In this document: positions 16,672 through 23,495 of the stretch, piece by piece
How the letters are laid out: every line of letters begins with the position of its first letter
Numbering within the stretch: position 1 is the stretch's first letter
Assembly: GCF_026586805.1 (NCBI RefSeq)
Contig: NZ_JAPFHA010000027.1
Span: 1-62,712 of the forward strand
DNA from: Niveibacterium sp. 24ML
GTDB taxonomy: Bacteria; Pseudomonadota; Gammaproteobacteria; Burkholderiales; Rhodocyclaceae
Reading direction: 5' to 3'
Length of the DNA: 62,712 nt
Position numbers and translations under genes: made by a program
The notes under the pieces: generated by a model
The model's input: only the letters and a program-made list of their open reading frames with translations
What the model was told of the DNA's origin: nothing
The model's database searches: none

Positions 16672-18274
16672 GCCTTCTCTGTTGCCAACATCCAGCCCCG
16701 AGGCGGGCAGCATCGACGTGTTGATGACCGTGCTCGGCCAGCGCTACGTCCAGTACTACCCGGTGCTGGCCGAGCTCACCGGCTCGGCCAAGGCCGCGCT
16801 GATGCTCGGTCACATGCTCTATTGGTCGCGCAAGTATCTTGCGGGGCGAAGCGAGCGCGAGGGTTGGTTCTGGCACACACGGCGTGATTGGCACGCCGCG
16901 ACGGGCCTCTCGCGCGACGAGCAGGAGCGCGCGCGCCGCTGCTTGCGCGAGGCAGGGTTGATCAGCGAGCGCCTGATGGGCGTGCCTGCGCGCCTGCACT
17001 ATCGCATCGAGCTTGAAGTGCTGGGCAGCAAGATTGCGCGCCACCTGCGCAAGCAGTTTGCTGGCTGGCGCTGGGACGATGCGTTCGTGCGCGGCTTGCT
17101 TGGGCGCAACATCGCCTTCTTGCGTGGTCTGGCTGACGTGTCAGGCAGCATCCACGCCGCGCTCTACCTCTCCGAGTTGTGTGCCGCCCATCGACGCACC
17201 CAGAACGACCGCAAGAAGAATCGGGGCGGCTGGATGGACTTGCCGATCGGGGAAGCTGCCAGCCGGCTGTCACTGAGCGAGAAGAGCCTGCGCCGGGCGC
17301 GTGCTTTCCTGCGCGAGCGGCGCCTGATCCGGGAGCGTTCAAGCGGTGGGGTTCAACCTCGCACCCTGACCTTCATCGAACTGCCGACGATCGCTGAACG
17401 GGTTATCCAGAACCGTCAGCGCGTGCTTGTGCCGGTCGAGCGCATGCCTGTTGCGCCCGGCAAGGCCGCTGAAAGCGCACAAAAAGCACAGCAAGCCCTT
17501 GATTTAGAAGGAATGGCGGAAAGCGCCATTCCAGACCTTCCCAAACCCGCCAACTGGAATGGCGGAAACGTACATTCCAGAGGTGCCCAAACCCGCCAAC
17601 TGGAATGGCGGAAAGCGCCATTCCAGACCTTCCCAAACCCGCCAACTGGATCTGCCCAAACCCGCCAACTAGAACTGCCCATACCCGCCAACAAGCTGGG
17701 GGAAAACGTCAGTTCTATTAAAGAGGTTTTAAGTACACAGAAGTTAAAACCACTACTAACCCCTACAGAGCTTGCAGGGGACGCCACTGCGGCACACGCA
17801 GCGAGCGCTCAGTGTGGTGGTGGTTGGGAAGAGGATTCACTGGCAAACACGGCTTCCTGCAACGCAGCGCCCGTGCCGCTGCAGCTCGACCGGCCCTTGC
17901 CGGCCGGGGTAAGCGAGGAGGAAGCAGCGCAGGCGCTTGACCTGATCCAGCGCTTGCCTGCGGCGCAGCAGCAGCCCGTTCTGGATGAGTGGATCGGCCA
18001 GCTTCGCATTCCGGGCAAGATCGCCAACCGACTGGGCTACCTGTTCGCCTTGGTTCGCTCGGCACGGCAGAACGAGTTCGTTGCCCTGATCGGTCTGCAG
18101 GTGGCCAAGGAACGGGCTCACCGGCAGCACGTGAAGGAAGCCGTTGCGCGCTCGCGGACCACGGTGGCCGCAGAGGTGGTTGCAACGGTCGGGCATGAGC
18201 GGCGCGGCGCACCCAGCGCTTCGGTTGCGGACGCCCGGCAGGCAATCCAGGACATTCGGAGGAAGCTCAGATGA
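16652..18274 (+). CDS. Replication initiator candidate (STY4528-like), carries internal iterons
   Basis: 540 residues. Two winged-helix domains lie at about 20-125 and 140-255, each with a helix-turn-helix rich in Arg (LSRDEQERARRCLREAGL; LSLSEKSLRRARAFLRERRL). Residues 281-350 are encoded by a 23-bp DNA repeat array and look like filler. The C-terminal third is helical, with a basic end. The plan, two DNA-binding domains followed by an origin within the gene, recalls lambda O. I infer it binds its own array at 17494-17700 and recruits a host helicase. Confidence 0.7.
   Translation: MVPHVAEPSLLPTSSPEAGSIDVLMTVLGQRYVQYYPVLAELTGSAKAALMLGHMLYWSRKYLAGRSEREGWFWHTRRDWHAATGLSRDEQERARRCLREAGLISERLMGVPARLHYRIELEVLGSKIARHLRKQFAGWRWDDAFVRGLLGRNIAFLRGLADVSGSIHAALYLSELCAAHRRTQNDRKKNRGGWMDLPIGEAASRLSLSEKSLRRARAFLRERRLIRERSSGGVQPRTLTFIELPTIAERVIQNRQRVLVPVERMPVAPGKAAESAQKAQQALDLEGMAESAIPDLPKPANWNGGNVHSRGAQTRQLEWRKAPFQTFPNPPTGSAQTRQLELPIPANKLGENVSSIKEVLSTQKLKPLLTPTELAGDATAAHAASAQCGGGWEEDSLANTASCNAAPVPLQLDRPLPAGVSEEEAAQALDLIQRLPAAQQQPVLDEWIGQLRIPGKIANRLGYLFALVRSARQNEFVALIGLQVAKERAHRQHVKEAVARSRTTVAAEVVATVGHERRGAPSASVADARQAIQDIRRKLR
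17494..17700 (+). repeat. 23-bp iteron-like array inside the initiator gene (nine units)
   Basis: Five direct copies of CCCAAACCCGCCAACTGGA start at 17540, 17586, 17632, 17655 (1 mismatch) and 17678 (diverged), spaced 46, 46, 23 and 23 bp. The 23-bp gaps at 17517, 17563 and 17609 hold a second unit that contains CCATTCCAG, the inverse of the CTGGAATGG end of the first. Together they give perfect hairpins GGAATGGCG/CGCCATTCC at 17510-17532 and 17602-17624. Because 23 is not a multiple of 3, copies are read in all three frames, so the DNA and not the protein is conserved. Confidence 0.85.
17701..17763. other. AT-rich stretch beside the iterons, candidate unwinding element
   Basis: Right after the array the sequence turns AT-rich for about 60 bp and holds a perfect 8-bp inverted repeat GGTTTTAA (17725-17732) and TTAAAACC (17744-17751). 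The rest of the gene is GC-rich. Iterons followed by an AT-rich duplex are the usual layout of theta origins. Confidence 0.6.
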
Positions 18275-19068
18275 ACCTTCGGGACGTTCCCTTCGCAAGC
18301 GCTTCGCATCTACGCAGCGCGGGATTCTTTGATGCACTGATGCACCAATTCAGCGGCGACTATGCGGCCGTGGCGACCCTGTGGGTGCTGCTATATCGCC
18401 AGGCCGACTTAGCCCTGATTCCGACGAGCAATCGTGATATTGAGGGCTTTACCAAAGGGTGCATTACGAAGAACACGGCGGGTCGCTCGCTCGACCGTTT
18501 GGCGGACGCTGGCACCATTGTTCTGAAGAAGCACCCAAGGACGACAACTGAGGTTGGTGTTCGTCCAAGTGCGCTGACCGAGCGCATGGGCCGTTATGGG
18601 GCAATGATCAAACATTATTCATTGCCCCAAAACGACCAGCAGCATAATTGCACCGAACTTGGCGTTGGCGTCGCCGCGCGATCTGCTGAGCTTGCGGCGC
18701 GAATGGCCGGTGACTTCGCCGCCGCCCGTGTGCTCGTTGCTCTGATCGCGCTCGGCGCTGCGGACGGCTTTATCGCGATCAGTCGCCGCTCGCTCGCAGA
18801 GCAGGTGCAGGCGACTGTTACGGAGCGGGCCACGCGGCTGGCGCTTGACCGCTTGGTCGCACTTGGTTTGGTTGAACGGTGCGCTCGATCGAGTGTTGCC
18901 ACAGAGTTCCGAGTCCATTGCGAGGCGGTTGACGCCTTGCTCGCGCAGCCGTTGCCCTCGTCGGCGGTGCTGCCCGGTATCACCCCGTTAGACGACGCGC
19001 TGGCCCGCATCTTCGGGCAGCCCACCCCAAACACCCAAGCAGGAGACCGATCAAATGGCGAAAATTGA
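18271..19068 (+). CDS. Unknown protein with winged-helix features
   Basis: 265 residues, ATGA overlap with the initiator gene. Two repeats of a helix-turn-helix-like pattern are visible: NRDIEGFTKGCITKNTAGRSLDRLADAG near 45-75 and SRRSLAEQVQATVTERATRLALDRLVALGLVE near 170-205. This resembles a regulator or replication helper and continues the theme of tandem winged helices in the two preceding genes. No family name can be given. Codon use is a little poorer in GC than its neighbours in the first 400 bp. Confidence 0.6.
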   Translation: MNLRDVPFASASHLRSAGFFDALMHQFSGDYAAVATLWVLLYRQADLALIPTSNRDIEGFTKGCITKNTAGRSLDRLADAGTIVLKKHPRTTTEVGVRPSALTERMGRYGAMIKHYSLPQNDQQHNCTELGVGVAARSAELAARMAGDFAAARVLVALIALGAADGFIAISRRSLAEQVQATVTERATRLALDRLVALGLVERCARSSVATEFRVHCEAVDALLAQPLPSSAVLPGITPLDDALARIFGQPTPNTQAGDRSNGEN

Positions 19069-20224
19069 GTCAGTCGAGGGGGTCGCTGCCCCCAAGCGGA
19101 TGGTGAGCCCGACGCCGCGTGCGTCCTCACTCATGGCCGAAACCCCCGGTGTGCTGCCCCCACGCCACTGGGTTGAGTTGCCGATCGTGTTCGAGCGTGA
19201 GGAAGGCTCTCCCTTCCCGGATGGTTACAGCCTGACCAAAGAGCGCGTCGTATTGCGCGAGTTGCTCGAAGCGGACGATCCCGACTCCAACAGCCCACTG
19301 TGGCCGCGCTACGAGCTCTACGAGGAACGCCTGGCCCAGTACGAGCGCATGAAGACCGACTACCGGCTCAAGGTCGGTGCTGGGCCTGAGGTGCCGTATT
19401 CGGAGGCACGCAAGCTCAAGGAACTGGGCGGCTTGGTGGACGAGGGCGTCGATACGATGTCGATCCACACCAAGGAAGGGTTTCGGATGTTCCTGGGGCG
19501 TGGGCGCGACCCAGAGGGGCAGGTCAAGGCGATTCCGGGTGGCAAGCGCATGGCCTCATCGCTCAAGGCGCTGTGGTTGCTTTCGTCGCAGGACAACCCG
19601 TATGCCGACTGGGCGCTGCTGCGCGCAGCGACCTGTATCGAGGAGATTCAGGCTGAGCTGGAGCAGAAGATCAGCACCTACACCGAGCAGCTCGATGTCC
19701 TCAAGAAGCGCGGCCTGAGCGTGCATGTGCTCAAGTCCAGCGAGCCCAAGGAAGTTGAGCTCACTTTCAAGTCGCCCTATGGCTACCTGATCGCCGAGCT
19801 CGTGATCCAGTTCGACTACTACGTTCGCGTGGTCAAGACGATGATTCGCAAAGGGCGATTCACTGATGCAGCCGGCCGCGATGTGATCCGCACGACCACG
19901 CGCCGGATCCGCGCCTTCTTCGAGGAGATTGCGCGCTTTGATCGGTATCTGCTGCGACCCGAACTCAAAGGGCTGTGTCGTGCCGACTTCCTGCCGGGCG
20001 CTGATGCAGAGTCGGCCAAGCGGGTGAAGGCTGCGACAGGCATCTTCGGGCCGGTCCCTGAAGCAATCTTCACCGGCAAGATGGTGCCGCCGTATTCGCA
20101 GCGCAGGGCCGCGCCAATGAGCCCGGCTGAGCGTGAGTTGCTCGAACGCGTTGCCCATGACCTGATCGCGCAGGACGCTGCCGCTGAAGCGGGCGGTGAA
20201 GCAGCCGGCCAGGCCTTGGTGTGA
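19055..20224 (+). CDS. Integrative element protein, PFL_4669 family (TIGR03761)
   Basis: 389 residues with an AGGAGA site before ATG 19055; the start overlaps the end of the preceding gene. It contains MSIHTKEGFRMFLGRGRDP, GGKRMASSLKALWLLSSQDNPYADW and FKSPYGYLIAEL, all recognisable TIGR03761 stretches. Soluble, with a coiled-coil portion near 190-225. The family occurs next to replication genes of PFGI-1-like islands, and its biochemical role is unknown. Confidence 0.88.
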   Translation: MAKIESVEGVAAPKRMVSPTPRASSLMAETPGVLPPRHWVELPIVFEREEGSPFPDGYSLTKERVVLRELLEADDPDSNSPLWPRYELYEERLAQYERMKTDYRLKVGAGPEVPYSEARKLKELGGLVDEGVDTMSIHTKEGFRMFLGRGRDPEGQVKAIPGGKRMASSLKALWLLSSQDNPYADWALLRAATCIEEIQAELEQKISTYTEQLDVLKKRGLSVHVLKSSEPKEVELTFKSPYGYLIAELVIQFDYYVRVVKTMIRKGRFTDAAGRDVIRTTTRRIRAFFEEIARFDRYLLRPELKGLCRADFLPGADAESAKRVKAATGIFGPVPEAIFTGKMVPPYSQRRAAPMSPAERELLERVAHDLIAQDAAAEAGGEAAGQALV

Positions 20225-20234
20225 GCCAACCAAC

Positions 20235-20750
20235 ATGGCCCTGAACCAACCCATGAAGCAAAGGCCGGGAACTGCCGCAGTGCGGGCAATGGACCGGCAA
20301 GCTGGCGAAGCAATCAGTTGTCAACCGGATGCTGACGCAAAGGCTTTTAAGGCCTTTAAGGGTAGGGGGGTAATGGAGGGGCGGCTGGCCCACCTGCAAT
20401 CGGAGCTGGACCGGATCCATGCCGAGCAGAAGAACCTGTCGCTGGTGACGCGTCAGGTGGCGGGGCGCCAGTTCTATCTGGCCGTGCACCGCCGCTCGGT
20501 CACCGGCCAGCATTCACTGCGTTGGCGGATGGCCAACATGAAGCGGGGCGGCCACCTGGCGTGGTCCGAGATGCCCCAGCTCTTTGCAGCCCAGCCGCAT
20601 CAGTTGCGTGACTGGTATCGCCGGATCAATGAAACAGCGCTAATGCTCAATGAGTCCGAGGTGCGTATGCGCGGCTCTGTCCGCTGGTTGCTACAGCATC
20701 AGGACGCATCGAGTTCGGATGTGGCCGGATCGGAGGCGTCAAATGTTTGA
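20235..20750 (+). CDS. DUF3158-like protein
   Basis: 171 residues from ATG 20235; several later ATGs exist (20289, 20373) and no start has a clear ribosome site. The core AFKGRG, then a coiled coil LAHLQSELDRIHAEQKNL, followed by VAGRQFYLAVHRR and LRWR, fits DUF3158, the usual partner gene after TIGR03761. Basic and helical, so probably DNA-bound. It overlaps the next gene by 8 bp. Confidence 0.65.
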   Translation: MALNQPMKQRPGTAAVRAMDRQAGEAISCQPDADAKAFKAFKGRGVMEGRLAHLQSELDRIHAEQKNLSLVTRQVAGRQFYLAVHRRSVTGQHSLRWRMANMKRGGHLAWSEMPQLFAAQPHQLRDWYRRINETALMLNESEVRMRGSVRWLLQHQDASSSDVAGSEASNV

Positions 20751-21033
20751 TTCAAAGACCGAGCTTCACACGAAGGAAGCGGCGGCAGTGCTGGCCACCG
20801 GCAAGTGCTTGCTTGAGGGGCGGGGGCGACTGATCCATTTGCCTGCCGCTGAGCCTAAACATCCGGGGTACGCCGTATGGAGCGGCCTGGTGCTGAGCCT
20901 CTCGGGCAACGTCGACTACCAGGGCAAGGAGCACACCTACGTCACGATGCTCGATGGCCGACAGTTCAATACCAGCCTCAGCTTGCAAGCGGCCATGGCG
21001 CTTGTGGCGTCAGGCGCGACTGAGCGTACCTGA
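20743..21033 (+). CDS. Hypothetical protein
   Basis: 96 residues (MFDSKTELHT) with a strong GGAGG ribosome site 5 bases upstream, inside the end of the DUF3158-like gene. Soluble, with a predicted beta-rich C-terminal half (HPGYAVWSGLVLSLSG, HTYVTMLDGRQ). No known domain. Close coupling to replication genes suggests a maintenance role. Confidence 0.6.
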   Translation: MFDSKTELHTKEAAAVLATGKCLLEGRGRLIHLPAAEPKHPGYAVWSGLVLSLSGNVDYQGKEHTYVTMLDGRQFNTSLSLQAAMALVASGATERT

Positions 21034-21048
21034 AGCGAGGAGATGGCG

Positions 21049-21300
21049 ATGAGTGTGAAAGACATGCTGAAAGTGCTGGCGATGTTGCTGTTTGCAGTTG
21101 CCGGGGCCGCCCTGATCGTTCACGCCCGTGTGGATCTGGGCATGACGCTGGAGCAGATGACGGATGCGATGAGCGGATGGACCAGCACCCTTCTGCTCGT
21201 TACCGCTGTGATCGTCGTGCAGCTTCTCGTTTGGTACGTGCTCTATCCGGCGATGCGCAGTTGGATGGCCAAGATGGATCAGCAGGACACGACGCGATAG
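21049..21300 (+). CDS. Small membrane protein, two helices
   Basis: 83 residues. ATG 21049 is chosen over 21043 because the GAGGAG site then lies 6 bases away. Two hydrophobic segments (about 8-27 and 43-66) with short loops. Unknown function; it begins a run of four small genes coding mainly for membrane proteins (21049-21935), tightly spaced. Confidence 0.6.
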   Translation: MSVKDMLKVLAMLLFAVAGAALIVHARVDLGMTLEQMTDAMSGWTSTLLLVTAVIVVQLLVWYVLYPAMRSWMAKMDQQDTTR

Positions 21301-21310
21301 GAGGATGAGG

Positions 21311-21763
21311 GTGGAACAAAACCACAAATCAGCGAATGAAGCGGCACCGTCGGCTGCCGCGATCGAGCGACTGTCTCAGTTGAAGGACGCGATGGGGGTT
21401 GCACGTAGCGAAGCCTGGCAGGCCGTGGCGCTTGCTGCACGAAAGCCCTCCGTCTGGGTGGAGCAGGCGCTTGAGCTTGCGATCTGGATCGTCAAGTGGG
21501 GTGCGGTGACTTACGCGGTGGTGCTTGCCTTCCTGGGGCTCGCCTGGATGTGGGTGGGTGGCCAAACCTTCAACGCGAACCTGAGCACGGACACGGTTGA
21601 AACCCTTCACAGCACGGCGATCGTTCTGGTGATGGTGTGCATTCCCTTCACGCGCTGGCGCTTGCCAGGCCTGCCGCTGGTGAAGGTGTGGCAACGCAAC
21701 TACTCGGCGGCCTTCTACAAGGCCATGGCCCTCACGGCAGATCCGAGAACCAAACGCACTTGA
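21311..21763 (+). CDS. Membrane protein of unknown function
   Basis: 150 residues from GTG 21311 with AGGAGG exactly 6 bases upstream; an ATG at 21305 would leave no spacing. Two membrane segments lie at about residues 58-80 and 98-118, with a soluble helical N-terminus. The region between the segments reads WVGGQTFNANL. No family is recognised. Confidence 0.6.
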   Translation: MEQNHKSANEAAPSAAAIERLSQLKDAMGVARSEAWQAVALAARKPSVWVEQALELAIWIVKWGAVTYAVVLAFLGLAWMWVGGQTFNANLSTDTVETLHSTAIVLVMVCIPFTRWRLPGLPLVKVWQRNYSAAFYKAMALTADPRTKRT

Positions 21764-21773
21764 GGTGACGCGA

Positions 21774-21935
21774 ATGAAACGCACGCTGCTCATTGCCGGG
21801 CCACCGTTGGCCATCATCCTTGCCTTTGCTGCCCTGGCACCCGAGGACTTCAATAGTTGGGGCTGGGTCGTCTGCTTGGTTGTGGGCTCGCTCATGACGG
21901 TGGCAGCGCGCTTTGCCCTTGGACCGAAGCCTTGA
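21774..21935 (+). CDS. 53-residue membrane micropeptide
   Basis: Short frame MKRTLLIAGP... ending LGPKP, with two hydrophobic segments (5-22 and 30-46) and a GAGGTGACG-like site before the ATG. It starts 10 bp after the previous stop in the same direction. No known family. Confidence 0.5.
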   Translation: MKRTLLIAGPPLAIILAFAALAPEDFNSWGWVVCLVVGSLMTVAARFALGPKP

Positions 21936-21955
21936 ACGAGAAAAGGTGTATCGAC

Positions 21956-22486
21956 ATGATCAGCAAATTGCTCGACCCGATCAAAGCCCTGGTAGGACGC
22001 CAGTCGGCCGCGCCGGACAGCCTTTCGGACGCAACCGTGGAGCAACTCATCGACGCCTTCCGGGCGGCGCCCGAGCGCTTCTTGAACAGCATGGGCCACC
22101 CTGCCTACCCCTGGCCGAATGCCGCGCCATTGGACTTCCCCAACATGTACTTCCAGTATCGCGGCGAGGCCTTTGGCTATGCCCATGGACTGCACATCGA
22201 GGAGCGGGACGATGTGCGTACCTTGGTCGTGGGCCACTTTGCCATCGGTGAAGGGCGCGTTGCCCGTCAAGGGCTGGGCCGACGCCTGGCGCACTGGCTG
22301 CGGGACGAATTCAAGCGCCGTTACGGCGTCACGCACATTCGATTTGAAGAGGCCGAACGGGAGAAGCGACCGCAGGATGCGGCGTTCTTTACCGCGCTCG
22401 GCGCGCAGGCGCTGGGCAAGAGCGGCGGTAACAAGCAGGTCTACCTCTGGCGCGTGTCGACCCAGACGGCGTGCGTGCAGACGTGA
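21956..22486 (+). CDS. GNAT-like acetyltransferase candidate
   Basis: 176 residues. A helical N-terminus is followed by a beta-alpha core: VVGHFAIGEGRVARQGLGRRLAHWL resembles GNAT motif A, where QGLGRRL would bind the acetyl-CoA pyrophosphate, and a later FFTALGA helix follows at about 150. GNAT families are diverse, so the substrate is unknown; an anti-defence, modification or toxin role are all possible. The ATG at 21956 is preferred over the longer open frame from 21857 because the latter overlaps the small gene upstream. Confidence 0.55.
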   Translation: MISKLLDPIKALVGRQSAAPDSLSDATVEQLIDAFRAAPERFLNSMGHPAYPWPNAAPLDFPNMYFQYRGEAFGYAHGLHIEERDDVRTLVVGHFAIGEGRVARQGLGRRLAHWLRDEFKRRYGVTHIRFEEAEREKRPQDAAFFTALGAQALGKSGGNKQVYLWRVSTQTACVQT

Positions 22487-22555
22487 TTCACGGCGAGGCC
22501 GGCTGGCGCCGATCGGCCTCGCTCACTTCAACCGCGGCGCGAAGGAGTGTGCAAC

Positions 22556-22954
22556 ATGCCTAATCAATTCTTCGGGAAGGGCAATCTCGCTGATGCCCCG
22601 ACCTTGAAAATCGTGAAGATCGCCGGAGAAGATCGTCATGTCGCGGAAATGCGCGTCATGTTCGACGAATATCGCTACAACGAAGAGAAGCAGGAGTACG
22701 AGCAGAAGGGGGGCTTCTGGATGCAGGTGAGCCAGTGGGACGAGGCCGGACAGAATGCGGCGCGTTTGCTGCGCAAGGGCGCGCGGGTCAAGGTCGAAGG
22801 CAGTCTGCGTCAGTTCATGTACACGCCTGATGGTGCCAAAGAGCCGGTACCGGGATTTCAGGTGGTCGCCGACGAGATCGCGCTGTGCCTGGGCTCACGC
22901 ATCGAGAACGTCACCTACGCACCCAAGCGTGAGCGTGAAACAGAGCCCGCCTGA
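22556..22954 (+). CDS. ssb: Single-stranded DNA-binding protein
   Basis: 132 residues, ATG 22556 behind GAAGGAG. The OB-fold is recognisable: FFGKGNLADAP start, a beta hairpin with VAEMRVMFDEY, FWMQVSQWDEAGQNAARLLRKGARVKVEGSL, and VVADEIAL. The usual acidic C-terminal tip is absent (it ends ETEPA), so contact with the host SSB interactome may differ. Plasmid SSBs protect the incoming strand and support replication. Confidence 0.88.
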   Translation: MPNQFFGKGNLADAPTLKIVKIAGEDRHVAEMRVMFDEYRYNEEKQEYEQKGGFWMQVSQWDEAGQNAARLLRKGARVKVEGSLRQFMYTPDGAKEPVPGFQVVADEIALCLGSRIENVTYAPKRERETEPA

Positions 22955-23052
22955 GCGAGCCCGCCTTGCGCAAATGGCATAATCTGTCCGAACCCCAATG
23001 ACGCTTCTGAGCAGCAGGCCAGTCACACCCTGCAACGCATCAGGAGTGCACC

Positions 23053-23493
23053 ATGCAAGAACAACTGAGGCCTGATCACGTGAGCCACGAAGCGGAACAC
23101 CGGCGCCAACAAGCCATCGCTTCGGCCATCCTCACGCAGTATCACCGTCTTGACGCCCTGGGCCACGATGCCGGCGCCGATCCCATTGCGATCGAGCAGG
23201 CGCGTCAGATGGTCCAGATGATCCAGCAACGGCTGCTGGAGAGCCAATTCCAGGCGGGCGTGGATCTGTCCGCATTCTGGCGAACCGACACGCGATCCTT
23301 GCCGGGTGCCGCCAGCGCCAGGGCACCGATGAGCGGCACACCTTCGCCCGCACCCGCAGTCGATTTCATCTCGCGCATCCAGGGCAAGGCCGGCGGCGCA
23401 AGGCTCAACGCCGAGTTCCTCGCGCGGCTTCAAGGCCTGGGCGTGCTGATCGAGCACGCACTCCCCTACGACGAAGACCCCGACCGGCTCTGA
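23053..23493 (+). CDS. Hypothetical helical protein
   Basis: 146 residues with a CAGGAG site before ATG 23053. Helical, rich in Gln and Ala; it includes HRRQQAIASAILTQYHRLDALGHD and a coiled-coil-like ARQMVQMIQQRLLESQF. The stop is 2 bp before the helicase start, so it is likely cotranscribed and may be a partner of that helicase. No family is recognised. Confidence 0.6.
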   Translation: MQEQLRPDHVSHEAEHRRQQAIASAILTQYHRLDALGHDAGADPIAIEQARQMVQMIQQRLLESQFQAGVDLSAFWRTDTRSLPGAASARAPMSGTPSPAPAVDFISRIQGKAGGARLNAEFLARLQGLGVLIEHALPYDEDPDRL

Positions 23494-23495
23494 GC

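Noticed and set aside
17494-17700. CRISPR array or coding minisatellite
   Set aside because: Units are contiguous with no variable spacers, and are read in all three frames, so neither a CRISPR nor a peptide repeat fits.
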